From the NCBI RefSeq assembly GCF_000281895.1, contig NZ_CM001558.1, positions 2,794,556 through 2,858,555 of the forward strand: a stretch of DNA of 64,000 nt, read 5' to 3'. The notes beneath the pieces are model-generated. The model searched no databases. It saw only the letters and a list, made by a program, of their open reading frames with translations, and had not been told where the DNA came from. Positions 27,429 through 36,506 of this stretch are shown here, in pieces (position 1 is the stretch's first letter; each line of letters begins with the position of its first letter). This DNA is from Pseudomonas fluorescens Q2-87. Its GTDB lineage: Bacteria; Pseudomonadota; Gammaproteobacteria; Pseudomonadales; Pseudomonadaceae. The position numbers and the translations under genes were made by a program.

Positions 27429-30400
27429 TGTTGCGCCTCCAGTTTCAAAGCCCGGGCCGCTTTACGGGCCTCACTGCGCTCGACGAAGTTGCGGATCAGT
27501 ACATAGAACACGGGGGTCAGCAGCAGGCCGAAGAACGTCACGCCAAGCATCCCGGAGAACACCGCCACACCCATGGCGTGACGCATTTCAGCACCGGCAC
27601 CACTGGAGAACACCAGGGGCACCACGCCCATGATGAAGGCGAAGGAGGTCATCAGGATCGGCCGCAGACGCAGGCGGCAAGCCTCCAGCACGGCAGCCAG
27701 TGGGTTCATGCCCTCGAGCTGCTTATCCTTGGCGAACTCGACGATCAGAATGGCGTTCTTGCAGGCAAGCCCCACGAGCACGATCAAGCCGATCTGGGTA
27801 AAGATGTTGTTGTCGCCACCGGACAGGATCACCCCGGTAATCGCCGACAGCAGGGTCATCGGTACGATCAGGATCACCGCCAATGGCAGGCTCCAGCTTT
27901 CGTATTGCGCCGCGAGTACCAGGAATGCCAGCAGTACGCAGAGCGGGAACACGAACAGCGCAGTGTTGCCCGAGAGGATCTGCTGGTAGGTCAGGTCGGT
28001 CCACTCGTAGGTCATGCCGTTGGGCAGTTCATCCTTGAGCAGTTTCTCGATGGCTTTCTCTGCCTGGCCGGAGCTGTAGCCCGGGGCAGCGGCACCGTTG
28101 ATTTCAGCGGTGATGAAGCCGTTGTAGTGCATCACACGGTCCGGCCCGGAGGTGTCGCTGACCTTGATGAAGGTCGCCAGCGGGATCATCTCGCCACGGT
28201 TGTTACGCACCTTGAGCTGGCCGATCTGGTCCGACTCGAGACGGAACTGCTGCTCGGCCTGGACGTTGACCTGGTAGGTACGGCCGAAGCGGTTGAAGTC
28301 GTTGGCATACAGCGAACCCAGGTAGATCTGCAGGGTGTCGAAGATGTCGCTGACGGCCACGCCGTGGGTCTTGGCTTTTTCACGGTCGATGGCGGCATCG
28401 ACCTGGGGCACGTTCACCGTGTAGCTGGTGAACAGGCCGGCCAGTTCCGGCACGCTGCGGCTCTTGGTGATGATGTTCATGGTTTCTTTGTACAGCTCGT
28501 CGTAGCCCAGGTTGCCCCGGTCTTCGATTTGCAGGCGGAAACCACCGATCGTGCCCAGGCCCTGTACCGGCGGCGGCGGGAAGATCGCCATGTAGGCTTC
28601 CTGGATCTGCGAGTACTGGCCGTTCAAGGCACCGGCAATGGCGCCGGCCGACATGCTCGGGTCCTTGCGCTCCTCAAACGGCTTGAGGGTCACAAACACG
28701 ATGCCGGCGTTCGGGCTGTTGGTGAAACCGTTGATCGACAGGCCAGGGAAGGCCACCGCGCTTTGTACGCCCGGTTGTTTGAGGGCCAGCTCGGACATGC
28801 GCTTGATCACGTCTTCGGTACGGTCCAGGCTCGCGGCGTCCGGCAGTTGGGCGAAAGCCACCAGGTATTGCTTGTCCTGGCCAGGCACGAAGCCGGTCGG
28901 CGTGGTGGAGAAGCCGAAGAACGTCAGCACCATCAGGCCTGCGTAGAGCAACAGGGCGATGCCGCTGCTACGGATCACGCGGCCAACGGTGCCCACATAG
29001 CCGTGGCTGGCACGTTCGAAGAACCGGTTGAACGGCCGGAACAGCCAGCCACCGAAGATCTTGTCGAGGAACTTCGAGAAACGGTCCTTGGGTGCGTCGT
29101 GGCTCTTGAGCAATACGGCGGCCAGGGCCGGCGACAGCGTCAGGGAGTTGACCGCCGAGATCACCGTCGAGATGGCAATGGTCAGGGCGAACTGTTTATA
29201 GAACTGCCCGGTCAAGCCACTGATGAATGCCGCCGGAATGAACACCGCGCACAGCACCAGGGCGGTGGCGATGATCGGACCGGTCACTTCGCTCATGGCG
29301 CGCTTGGTGGCCTCCACCGGGGTGAGCCCTAGCTCGATGTTACGTTCGACGTTCTCCACCACCACGATGGCGTCGTCCACCACGATACCGATCGCCAGTA
29401 CCAGGCCGAACAGTGACAGGGCGTTCAACGAGAAGCCGAACAGGTGCATCACGGCGAAGGTACCGATCAGCGACACAGGAACCGCCACCAACGGAATGAT
29501 CGAGGCGCGCCAGGTCTGCAGGAACAGGATCACCACCAGCACCACGAGAATCAGTGCTTCGAACAGGGTGTGGACCACCGCTTCGATGGAGCCGCGCACG
29601 AAGATCGTCGGGTCGTAGACGATGCTGTAGTCCATGCCGGCCGGGAAGCCTTTCTTCAGCTCCTCCATCTTGGCGCGCACGTCGTTGGAGATCTGGATGG
29701 CGTTGGAGCCTGGGCGCTGGAAGATCGGGATCGCGACCGCCGGCTGGTTGTCCAGCAGCGAGCGCAGGGCGTATTGGCTCGAACCCAACTCCACCCGGGC
29801 GATGTCCTTCAGGCGAGTGATTTCACCGTTGGCGCCGGAACGAATGATGATGTTCTCGAACTCTTCCTCATTGACCAGGCGACCTTGGGTATTGATCGAG
29901 AGCTGGAAGGCCTGGGCATTCGGGGCCGGCGGCGCACCCAGTGCACCGGCAGCCACCTGGCGGTTCTGCTCACGGATCGCGGTGACCACGTCGGTGGCGG
30001 TCAGGTTGCGCGAAGCGGTCTTGTTCGGGTCCAGCCAGACCCGCAGCGAATAATCACCCATGCCGAACAGTTGCACGTCACCCACGCCACCCAGGCGCGC
30101 CAGCTCATCCTTGATGTTGAGCAGGGCGTAGTTGGACAGGTAGAGCATGTCGTAGCGCTGGTCCGGCGAGGTCAAGTGCACGACCATGGTCAGGTCGGGC
30201 GAGGCCTTGTCCACCGTGATGCCGATCCGGGTCACTTCTTCCGGCAGCTTGGGCTCGGTGCGGGTGACGCGGTTCTGCACCTGCACCTGGGCGTTGTCCA
30301 GGTCGGTGCCCAGGGCAAAGGTGATGGTCAGGGTGATCTTGCCGTCAGCGGTGGACTGCGAGGACATGTACAGCATGTTCTCGACACCGGTGATGGCTTG

Positions 30401-30604
30401 CTCCAGGGGCGCGGCCACGGTTTCACCGATCACCTTGGGGTTGGCACCCGGGAAGTTGGCGCGTACCACCACGGTGGGCGGCACGACTTCCGGGTATTCG
30501 CTGATCGGCAACTGGAACAGCGAGATGGCGCCGGCGATCAGGATCAGCAGCGAAAGCACCGCTGCGAAGATCGGCCGCGAAATGAAGAACTGGGAAAATT
30601 TCAT
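27425..30604 (-). CDS. mexF: RND multidrug efflux pump inner-membrane transporter MexF
   Basis: The 1059-residue HAE1-family RND transporter has 12 membrane segments and two large periplasmic loops. The proton relay is visible in segment 4 (GLVLAIGIVVDDAIVVVENVERN, with adjacent Asp-Asp) and the Lys in segment 10 (LVGLACKNAILIVEFAKD). Long stretches such as FPGANPKVIGETVAAPLEQAI agree with P. aeruginosa MexF, which exports chloramphenicol, quinolones, trimethoprim and quinolone-signal precursors. It lies between mexE (15-bp gap) and oprN (4-bp overlap). The substrate range in this strain is inferred from the homolog. Confidence 0.97.
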   Translation of the reverse strand: MKFSQFFISRPIFAAVLSLLILIAGAISLFQLPISEYPEVVPPTVVVRANFPGANPKVIGETVAAPLEQAITGVENMLYMSSQSTADGKITLTITFALGTDLDNAQVQVQNRVTRTEPKLPEEVTRIGITVDKASPDLTMVVHLTSPDQRYDMLYLSNYALLNIKDELARLGGVGDVQLFGMGDYSLRVWLDPNKTASRNLTATDVVTAIREQNRQVAAGALGAPPAPNAQAFQLSINTQGRLVNEEEFENIIIRSGANGEITRLKDIARVELGSSQYALRSLLDNQPAVAIPIFQRPGSNAIQISNDVRAKMEELKKGFPAGMDYSIVYDPTIFVRGSIEAVVHTLFEALILVVLVVILFLQTWRASIIPLVAVPVSLIGTFAVMHLFGFSLNALSLFGLVLAIGIVVDDAIVVVENVERNIELGLTPVEATKRAMSEVTGPIIATALVLCAVFIPAAFISGLTGQFYKQFALTIAISTVISAVNSLTLSPALAAVLLKSHDAPKDRFSKFLDKIFGGWLFRPFNRFFERASHGYVGTVGRVIRSSGIALLLYAGLMVLTFFGFSTTPTGFVPGQDKQYLVAFAQLPDAASLDRTEDVIKRMSELALKQPGVQSAVAFPGLSINGFTNSPNAGIVFVTLKPFEERKDPSMSAGAIAGALNGQYSQIQEAYMAIFPPPPVQGLGTIGGFRLQIEDRGNLGYDELYKETMNIITKSRSVPELAGLFTSYTVNVPQVDAAIDREKAKTHGVAVSDIFDTLQIYLGSLYANDFNRFGRTYQVNVQAEQQFRLESDQIGQLKVRNNRGEMIPLATFIKVSDTSGPDRVMHYNGFITAEINGAAAPGYSSGQAEKAIEKLLKDELPNGMTYEWTDLTYQQILSGNTALFVFPLCVLLAFLVLAAQYESWSLPLAVILIVPMTLLSAITGVILSGGDNNIFTQIGLIVLVGLACKNAILIVEFAKDKQLEGMNPLAAVLEACRLRLRPILMTSFAFIMGVVPLVFSSGAGAEMRHAMGVAVFSGMLGVTFFGLLLTPVFYVLIRNFVERSEARKAARALKLEAQQ

Positions 30605-30619
30605 CTTGGATTCAGTCCC

Positions 30620-31873
30620 TTAACCGCGTGGGGTCGCAGCGGCCAGCTTGCCTGCCGATCCGGACGCTGCCTTGGAAGGCGCGCCTTGGGACAGGTTGCT
30701 GGCTTCGAGCGCTTTACGTTGTTGAGCCAGGGCGGCAATGGTTTCGTCGCTGGCCATCGGAATGGTTTCAGGCGTGACCGGTGAACCCGGACGAGCCCGT
30801 TGCAGCCCCTTGACGATGATGGTGTCGTCCTTGCTCAAACCGCTGCGCACGATGCGCAGGCCTTCGATCTTCGGCCCCAGCTCGACGGCGCGGTAGGCCG
30901 GTTTGTTCTCGGCGTCCATCACCAGCACGAATTTCTTGCCCAGGTCGGTGCCCACGGCTTCGTCGTTGATCAACACGGCGGAATAAGTGCCGCTGCCGAC
31001 CAGCTTCAAGCGGGCATACAAGCCTGGGGTGTAGGCGCCGTCCTTGTTGTCGAATACCGCGCGGCCACGGATGGTGCCGGTTTGCGGGTTGACCTGGTTG
31101 TCGATGAAGTTCATCTGGCCCTGGTGAGGATTGCCGTCTTCGTTGGACAGGCCCATATAGACCGGCGTGGCCTGGCCGCGCTGGCCCTGGCGGGCGAGTT
31201 GGGTGTATTTGAGGAAGACGCGCTCATCGGCATCGAAGTAGGCGTAGACCTTGTCGGTCGAGACGACGCTGGTCAGGGGCGTGACGTCGGCGGTCACCAG
31301 GTTGCCGGCGGTGATTTCCGCCCGGCTGACGCGACCATTGATGGGCGAGGTGACGCGGGTGAAGCTCAGGTTCAGTTTCGCCAGGTCCAGCTGTGCCTGG
31401 ATGGCGGCAGCGGCGGCGCGGGCTTCCTGGGCGGCGCTGGTGCGCGAATCCGCCAGCTCGGCGGAAATGGCATTGCTCTGACGCAGGCGTTCACCACGCT
31501 GGGCTTCGTTTTCGCTGCGGGTGGCGGTGGCGCGGGCCTGGGCCAGTTGGGCTTCGAGACGACGCACTTCAGCCTGGAACGGGCGTGGGTCGATCTGGAA
31601 CAGCAGGTCGCCTTTCTTGACCAGCGCACCCTCGGTGAAGGCCACTTCGTCGATCTGCCCGGAAACCCTCGGGCGAATCTCGACGGTTTCCGGCGCTTCG
31701 AGGCGCCCGGTGAATTCATCCCATTCGTTAACCGGCTGCTCCAGCACCTTGGCGACACTGACTTTGGCAGGCGGCATGGACGCTGCCGTGTCGGGAGTCT
31801 TGCCGCAAGCGCTCATCACCAGCACCGCCAGCAGCGCGAGGGGAAAACGCAATTTTGAAAGTGAATGTTCCAT
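30620..31873 (-). CDS. mexE: RND efflux periplasmic adaptor lipoprotein MexE
   Basis: The 417-residue membrane-fusion protein has a lipoprotein signal (LALLAVLVMSACGKTPD), a biotinyl-lipoyl-like hairpin (VSGQIDEVAFTEGALVKKGD), an alpha-helical hairpin rich in Ala, Glu and Arg, and beta-barrel and membrane-proximal domains (GTIRGRAVFDN, ALINDEAVGTDLGKKFVLV-like). It links MexF to OprN in the periplasm. I chose MEHSLSKLRFPLAL at 31873, as in P. aeruginosa MexE. ATCCGCC/GGCGGAT (31881-31909) can form a hairpin just before the start. The regulator gene mexT is not adjacent. Confidence 0.95.
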   Translation of the reverse strand: MEHSLSKLRFPLALLAVLVMSACGKTPDTAASMPPAKVSVAKVLEQPVNEWDEFTGRLEAPETVEIRPRVSGQIDEVAFTEGALVKKGDLLFQIDPRPFQAEVRRLEAQLAQARATATRSENEAQRGERLRQSNAISAELADSRTSAAQEARAAAAAIQAQLDLAKLNLSFTRVTSPINGRVSRAEITAGNLVTADVTPLTSVVSTDKVYAYFDADERVFLKYTQLARQGQRGQATPVYMGLSNEDGNPHQGQMNFIDNQVNPQTGTIRGRAVFDNKDGAYTPGLYARLKLVGSGTYSAVLINDEAVGTDLGKKFVLVMDAENKPAYRAVELGPKIEGLRIVRSGLSKDDTIIVKGLQRARPGSPVTPETIPMASDETIAALAQQRKALEASNLSQGAPSKAASGSAGKLAAATPRG

Positions 31874-31957
31874 GGATAGCATCCGCCAATGTATTGAGAA
31901 TGGGCGGATGATGCGTGGCGCAACGCAGAGGAACGAATCGAATGAAGTAAAGGTAAC

Positions 31958-31974
31958 TATCATTCGGAATGATA
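31958..31974. promoter_or_regulatory. Perfect 17-bp palindrome upstream of mexE
   Basis: TATCATTC-G-GAATGATA has 8-bp arms with a single central base, 85 bp upstream of the mexE start. The same half-site, TATCATTC, recurs at 32021-32028, exactly 63 bp away (six helical turns). This spacing suggests cooperative binding of one regulator. Confidence 0.55.
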
Positions 31975-31987
31975 TAAGCCATAGACG

Positions 31988-32009
31988 AGCCCCCTAGTAC
32001 GGGGCTTTT
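31988..32009. terminator. Short hairpin between the orphan binding-protein gene and mexE
   Basis: AGCCCC and GGGGCT (31988-32006) form a 6-bp stem followed by TTTC on the plus strand, although both neighbouring genes lie on the minus strand. It may end a divergent plus-strand transcript or be part of the operator structure; on the minus strand there is no T-run. Confidence 0.35.
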
Positions 32010-32020
32010 CGTTAGGTGGC

Positions 32021-32044
32021 TATCATTCTGGTCGATAAACCACA
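32021..32044. promoter_or_regulatory. Second TATCATTC half-site overlapping a partial MexT-like box
   Basis: ATCA-N5-GTCGAT at 32022-32036 matches the first two blocks of the MexT box reported for P. aeruginosa, as I remember it (ATCA-N5-GTCGAT-N4-ACYAT). The third block is present only as ACCAC with a shorter spacer. It lies about 150 bp upstream of mexE. Confidence 0.4.
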
Positions 32045-32080
32045 GGTGTCAAATCGGCCAAGCCTTTATCGGTGAAAAAT

Positions 32081-32845
32081 CTATTCCGGCAGGTAGACGG
32101 TGCGGATGCGCTTAAGTTCGCCGCTCGCGCGTAGGGCGTCAATAGCTTCACGCAAATCCTTGACCAATGTGGGCGAGCATTGCCTCGAGCACGCCAAGTA
32201 GAGATCGGCACTGCTGCCCACCGGGCTCATGAGCAGCTTGCGCTTGGACACCTTCGGCCAGATGTAGCGGCTCTCCGGAACGCCGTTGAACCAAGCATCG
32301 ATGCGACCCATCAGCAGCAATTGCGCGGGGTTGTCGCCGATGGCCAGGGGATAGATCTGCTCGTTGCTGAACCCTTCGGTGCGCAGGATTTCCTCCTGGG
32401 CGCTGCCCAGGCCGACGCCAATCTTGCGGTAGGTTTCCCTGGCTTGGGCAAAGCTGTCCACCTGCCGCTCCAGGCTGAAGAACGCTCGCTCCATGGGCAT
32501 GATCGACGCGATCCAGGTGAAGTGGCTTTCGCGGCCAGGTAGGCGCGACAAGGGCGCGATCAAGAAGTCATGCTCTTCACTGACATGTTTTTGAGCCCTG
32601 GCCCAGGGAAGCACATGGATCTTCACGGCATACCCAGCCTGGGTGATAGCCGCCACGGCGACGTCGCCAACGATGCCGTAACCCCTTGGATCGTTGACGA
32701 ATGTCAGCGGAGGCGCGTCCAGAATGTGCAGTTCAACTACCGTGGGTTCGCTCCACGCGCACTGCACTACCAGCAGTGGCAGCAATAGACAAAGCCTGCA
32801 AAGCGCAGAGCCGGGACGATTCGAAACGCGTGCGGTCGAGCTCAT
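32081..32845 (-). CDS. Orphan periplasmic amino-acid-type solute-binding protein
   Basis: The 254-residue family 3 (SBP_bac_3) protein has a signal peptide (LCRLCLLLPLLVVQCAWSEP). The mature start is VVELHILDAPPLTFVNDPRGYGIVGDVAVAA, and the two-lobe pattern continues to RIRTVYLPE at the end. No permease or ATPase genes are near, so it may serve a distant transporter or act as a sensor. Conserved ligand residues of true amino-acid binders are not obvious. ATG 32845 was chosen because the signal peptide follows it; the frame is open further upstream without protein-like features. Confidence 0.75.
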   Translation of the reverse strand: MSSTARVSNRPGSALCRLCLLLPLLVVQCAWSEPTVVELHILDAPPLTFVNDPRGYGIVGDVAVAAITQAGYAVKIHVLPWARAQKHVSEEHDFLIAPLSRLPGRESHFTWIASIMPMERAFFSLERQVDSFAQARETYRKIGVGLGSAQEEILRTEGFSNEQIYPLAIGDNPAQLLLMGRIDAWFNGVPESRYIWPKVSKRKLLMSPVGSSADLYLACSRQCSPTLVKDLREAIDALRASGELKRIRTVYLPE

Positions 32846-33265
32846 GAACGATGACTTCAGGCATTGAAAGGTGATGCGCCTCGGCACGTGTGCTTGGCGC
32901 TGGAAGCCGCATCTGAAGGCCGGCTTCTCATGTGATGCGCAGAACCGATACCGGTTCGCCACGATCATTTTTATCGAGACACGCCAAGCGACTGTCTTGG
33001 GCCGGTCACGTTTACCTGACGATAGATCATCCGGTCGACATAAACCTTGAATTTTGCATTTCGACAACGGTTTCCAGGTTACTGAACCGAGGGCGTGCAA
33101 CGGTCGCCGATCCCCATTGTAGGCACCGTCTGTCAGCGCCCAGCCTGTTATCTGTCAGTCCGCTCTTTTTATGCGTCTGGCCCTCTATCTAAACCTAGCC
33201 AGCGTCCCGCGACATTGCTTACCTTGGTCCTGCGAAGCGTAAAAGCAGGATGCAGGACAGCAACG
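32846..33265. other. 420-bp intergenic region with no recognisable gene
   Basis: It lies between divergently oriented small genes. An 86-codon open frame on the plus strand (32932-33192) has no Shine-Dalgarno and a composition like read-through of non-coding DNA. It presumably holds the promoters of both neighbours, but I see no convincing -35/-10 pair. Confidence 0.5.
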
Positions 33266-33541
33266 ATGAACAACGCTTGGGGCGAACATCAAGGTCACCC
33301 GCATTCAAGCGCGCGTCGGGATTGCGGACAACGCTTGAAGGCGACCCTGGAAGAATATGGCATTGCCCCTGTGGCTTTTGCCGAGTTGCTCGGTATCAGC
33401 CCGCAGTGCCTGACGAACTGGAGTGCGCGAGGCATACCCCGGTTGCGGATAGCACAGCTGGCGCGCTTGCTGAGTGTCAGTGAGGTGTGGCTGGCGACCG
33501 GGGAAGGGGAGCGGGCGGGCGATATGGGGCATCGGAAGTGA
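33266..33541 (+). CDS. Small Cro/CI-type helix-turn-helix protein
   Basis: The 91-residue protein has a single XRE-family DNA-binding domain: RLKATLEEYGIAPVAFAELLGISPQCLTNWSARGIPRLRIAQLARLLSVSEVWLATGEGE. The recognition helix is around SPQCLTNWSARG, and the VSxxWLxTGEG tail is typical of Cro/C2-like proteins. It has no sensor or protease domain. No toxin partner or phage gene is beside it, so it is an orphan regulator of unknown target. The start at 33266 follows AGGACAGC; the frame is open upstream. Confidence 0.7.
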   Translation: MNNAWGEHQGHPHSSARRDCGQRLKATLEEYGIAPVAFAELLGISPQCLTNWSARGIPRLRIAQLARLLSVSEVWLATGEGERAGDMGHRK

Positions 33542-33638
33542 TTGCCTTAACAACATAGGGAGAAGGGAAATATGGGCGCGCGCCTGACCTGGACCGGCCT
33601 GGACAGGCCATCCTTTGGAGGCTGATGGGGTATGCCAT

Positions 33639-34775
33639 TCAACGTCGCCCCGTGCGCGTACTCACATCCACCCACACCGCCAACACCAGGATGCTGCCCT
33701 TGACGATCATCTGCCAGTAGCTATCCACGTCGAGCATGGACATGCCGTTGTCCAGGCTGGTGATGACCAGCGCGCCGAGGAGCGCGCCGTAGACGGTGCC
33801 GGAGCCGCCGCGCATGGAAGTGCCGCCGATGAAGCAGGCGGCGATGGCGTCGAGTTCGCCCATGTTGCCGGCCGAGGGTGAGCCGGCGGCCAGGCGCGCG
33901 GTATTGACCATGCCGGCGAGGGCGCACATCACGCCCATGATGCCGAAGATCCACAGCTTCACCGCCTGCACGTTGATGCCGGACAGGCGCGTGGCTTCCA
34001 TGTTGCTGCCCACCGAATAGACCCGGCGGCCGAACACGGTCTGGCTGGTGACGTAGCTGAACACGCCCAGCAGGATCAGCAGGAGCAGCACCGGCACTGG
34101 AATGCCGTCGTAGCTGTTGAGGGTATAGACGAACCCGGCCAACACCGCGCCGATCAACACCACGCGCAATACGTCGCGCACCAGTGAGTGGGCCGCGAGG
34201 CCATGCAGGGCACGATTGCGTCGTTGCTTCCAGGTCAGGAAAAGGGTCAGGGCGAACAGCAGGATGCCGAGCCCGGTGCCCACAGTATGTGGCAAGTAAC
34301 CTTGGCCGACATAGACCAGTTCCGGTGATACCGGAGCAATGGTGGTGCCGCCGGTCACGCCCAGCAGGATGCCGCGAAAGGCGAGCATGCCGCCCAGGCC
34401 GACAATGAACGAGGGGATGCGCAAGTAGGCGGTCATGTAGCCGTTGCACAGGCCAATCATCAAGCCGCACAAGGCCACCAGGCTCAGGTTCGCCAGCAGG
34501 GGAATGTGATAGACCACGTCCAGGATTGCCGCCAGGCCGCCGAGCAGCCCGAGCAATGAACCCACGGATAAATCGATCTCGCCGCTGATGATCACCAGCA
34601 CCATGCCGCAGGCAAGGATCCCGGTGATGGACATCTGCCGCAGCAGGTTGGAGAGGTTGCGCGGGGTCACGAATCCGCCGTCGGTCTGCCAACTGAAGAA
34701 CAGCCAGATCACCGCCACGGCAATCACCAGGGCGAGCATTTTGTAGCGGGAAAAGAGTTGTTTGACCTGATTCAT
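33639..34775 (-). CDS. xylH: D-xylose ABC transporter permease
   Basis: The 378-residue BPD_transp_2 permease has about ten membrane segments, the first at residues 14-29 (MLALVIAVAVIWLFFSW). Typical motifs are GMVLVIISGEIDLSVGSLLGL and IAACFIGGTSMRGGSGTVYGALLGAL, the ATPase-docking loop of RbsC/XylH proteins. Its ATG follows the xylG stop directly (TAGATG), so the two are translationally coupled. Confidence 0.95.
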   Translation of the reverse strand: MNQVKQLFSRYKMLALVIAVAVIWLFFSWQTDGGFVTPRNLSNLLRQMSITGILACGMVLVIISGEIDLSVGSLLGLLGGLAAILDVVYHIPLLANLSLVALCGLMIGLCNGYMTAYLRIPSFIVGLGGMLAFRGILLGVTGGTTIAPVSPELVYVGQGYLPHTVGTGLGILLFALTLFLTWKQRRNRALHGLAAHSLVRDVLRVVLIGAVLAGFVYTLNSYDGIPVPVLLLLILLGVFSYVTSQTVFGRRVYSVGSNMEATRLSGINVQAVKLWIFGIMGVMCALAGMVNTARLAAGSPSAGNMGELDAIAACFIGGTSMRGGSGTVYGALLGALVITSLDNGMSMLDVDSYWQMIVKGSILVLAVWVDVSTRTGRR

Positions 34776-36320
34776 CTACGCGGACTTCCGATCATTATTG
34801 TTATGGCTGAGCGCGGCGGCGAGCACCTGTTCCTGGGTGAGTTCTTGGTTGATGAAATCGCCGCGCAGTTGACCTTCGCCGATCACCAGGACCCGGTCGG
34901 AAACCCCCAGCACTTCGGCCAGCTCCGAGGACACCATGATGATCGACACGCCTTCGACCGCCAGCGCGCCCATCAGCTTGTAGATCTCGTATTTGGCGCC
35001 GACGTCCACGCCGCGAGTCGGCTCGTCGAGGATCAACACGCGGGGTTTGGTCAATAGCATCTTCGCCAGCACGGCTTTTTGTTGGTTGCCACCCGAGAGG
35101 CTGGTGATCGGCAGGAACGGGCTCGCCGTCTTGAGGTGCATGCGCGAGATTTCCCGGTCGATGCTGCCTAGCTCGGCTTCGGCATCGATGCGGGTCATCT
35201 TCGAATAATTGTCCAGCACTGCCAGGGTGATGTTCTGGCCCACTCCCAGGTCCGGGATGATGCCCTGGCGCTTGCGGTCCTCGGGGACCATGCACAGGCC
35301 GGCGCGGATGGACTTGAGCGGTGTGCGCGTGTCGACCTGTTGATCTTCCAGCCAGACTTCACCTTCATAGCGGCCGGGATAGGCGCCGAACAGTGCCGAC
35401 ACCAGTTCGGTACGACCGGCGCCGACCAGCCCGGCGATACCGAGGATTTCCCCGCGCTTGAGGACGAAGGAAATGTCGTCGACCCGTTTGCGCTTGGGGT
35501 TGTCAACGTCGTAGCAGGTGAAGTGGCGGGCCTCGAAAATCACCTCGCCGACGTCATGGGGTTCGGTGGGGTAGAGGTTGCTCATCTCCCGTCCGACCAT
35601 CTGCGTGATGATCTTCGGGATGTCCATGTCGCTCATGGCGGTGGTGGCGATGTGTTTGCCGTCGCGGATCACTGAAATGGTGTCGCACACGGCGGCCACT
35701 TCATCGAGCTTGTGGGAGATATAGACGCAGGCGACGCCCTTGGCCTTGAGGTCGCGGATGATGTCCAGCAGCACCTCGATCTCCGAACGGGTCAGGGCCG
35801 AGGACGGCTCATCGAGAATCAGCAGGCGCGCTTGTTTGTTCAGCGCCTTGGCGATTTCCACCAGTTGCTGGTAGCCACCGCCGTACTGCGAAACCGGCAG
35901 CGACACGTTCATGTCGGGGACCTTGAGTTCGCGCATCAGCGCTTCGGCCCGGTGGATCATGGCCGGGTAGTTCATGCGCCCGCCGGGCAGTGTCAGCTCG
36001 TGGCCCATGAAAATGTTTTCCGCCACCGACAGGTCGGGGACGAGGGTGAGTTCCTGATGGATGATGACGATCCCGGCGGCTTCCGTTTCACTGATCGATT
36101 GTGCCTTGAGCGGCTGGCCGTCCCAGAGAATTTCACCGTCCCAGGTGCCGTAGGGATAGACCGCCGACAGGACTTTCATCAGGGTGGATTTGCCCGCGCC
36201 GTTCTCGCCGCAAAGGCCGACGCATTCCCCGGGCCTGACCTTGATGTCGATGCCGTTCAGGGCTTTGACACCGCCAAAGGTTTTGACGATGCCGTTCATT
36301 TGCAGCAGGTAGTCGGACAT
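34776..36320 (-). CDS. xylG: D-xylose ABC transporter double ATPase
   Basis: The 514-residue RbsA/XylG-type protein has two fused ATPase halves. The first has Walker [11 protein letters not shown] (about 36-45), signature [15 protein letters not shown] (a variant without the usual LSGG), and [11 protein letters not shown]. The second has the degenerate P-loop [10 protein letters not shown] (about 296), signature [16 protein letters not shown], and [11 protein letters not shown]. Unequal halves like these are normal in this family. It energises XylH. A REPIN separates it from xylF. Confidence 0.95.
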   Translation of the reverse strand: MSDYLLQMNGIVKTFGGVKALNGIDIKVRPGECVGLCGENGAGKSTLMKVLSAVYPYGTWDGEILWDGQPLKAQSISETEAAGIVIIHQELTLVPDLSVAENIFMGHELTLPGGRMNYPAMIHRAEALMRELKVPDMNVSLPVSQYGGGYQQLVEIAKALNKQARLLILDEPSSALTRSEIEVLLDIIRDLKAKGVACVYISHKLDEVAAVCDTISVIRDGKHIATTAMSDMDIPKIITQMVGREMSNLYPTEPHDVGEVIFEARHFTCYDVDNPKRKRVDDISFVLKRGEILGIAGLVGAGRTELVSALFGAYPGRYEGEVWLEDQQVDTRTPLKSIRAGLCMVPEDRKRQGIIPDLGVGQNITLAVLDNYSKMTRIDAEAELGSIDREISRMHLKTASPFLPITSLSGGNQQKAVLAKMLLTKPRVLILDEPTRGVDVGAKYEIYKLMGALAVEGVSIIMVSSELAEVLGVSDRVLVIGEGQLRGDFINQELTQEQVLAAALSHNNNDRKSA

Positions 36321-36414
36321 GGCGAAGGGCTCGTGAAAAGGGGCTCAAACGTAAGCAGGTGGGAACAGCCGTGGGGGCAGGCTCACCCTAAATGCCAGAG
36401 TTAAGCAGGTTCTT

Positions 36415-36501
36415 GTGGGAGCGGGCTTGCTCGCGAATGCGGTGGGTCAGCCTGACTGATATTGACTGTCCCACCGCTTTCGCGAGCAAGCCCGCTCCCA
36501 C
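36415..36501. repeat. REPIN (GTGGGAGCGGGC type) between xylF and xylG
   Basis: GTGGGAGCGGGCTTGCTCGCGAA and its inverse, TTCGCGAGCAAGCCCGCTCCCAC, fill half of the 186-bp gap. As in the mtl operon, the palindrome sits directly behind the binding-protein gene. Confidence 0.9.
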
Positions 36502-36506
36502 AGAGG

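Noticed and set aside
27350..29332. 660-codon open frame on the plus strand opposite mexF
   Set aside because: It is an antisense shadow of a highly conserved RND gene; its His/Gln/Gly-rich composition is what the complementary frame of GC-rich codons gives.
29444..30784. 446-codon open frame opposite mexF and the end of mexE
   Set aside because: Antisense shadow crossing the mexE-mexF junction, with low-complexity composition.
32932..33192. 86-codon open frame in the 420-bp intergenic region
   Set aside because: No ribosome site, no hydrophobic or domain pattern, and Arg/Ser/His-rich composition as in non-coding GC-rich DNA.
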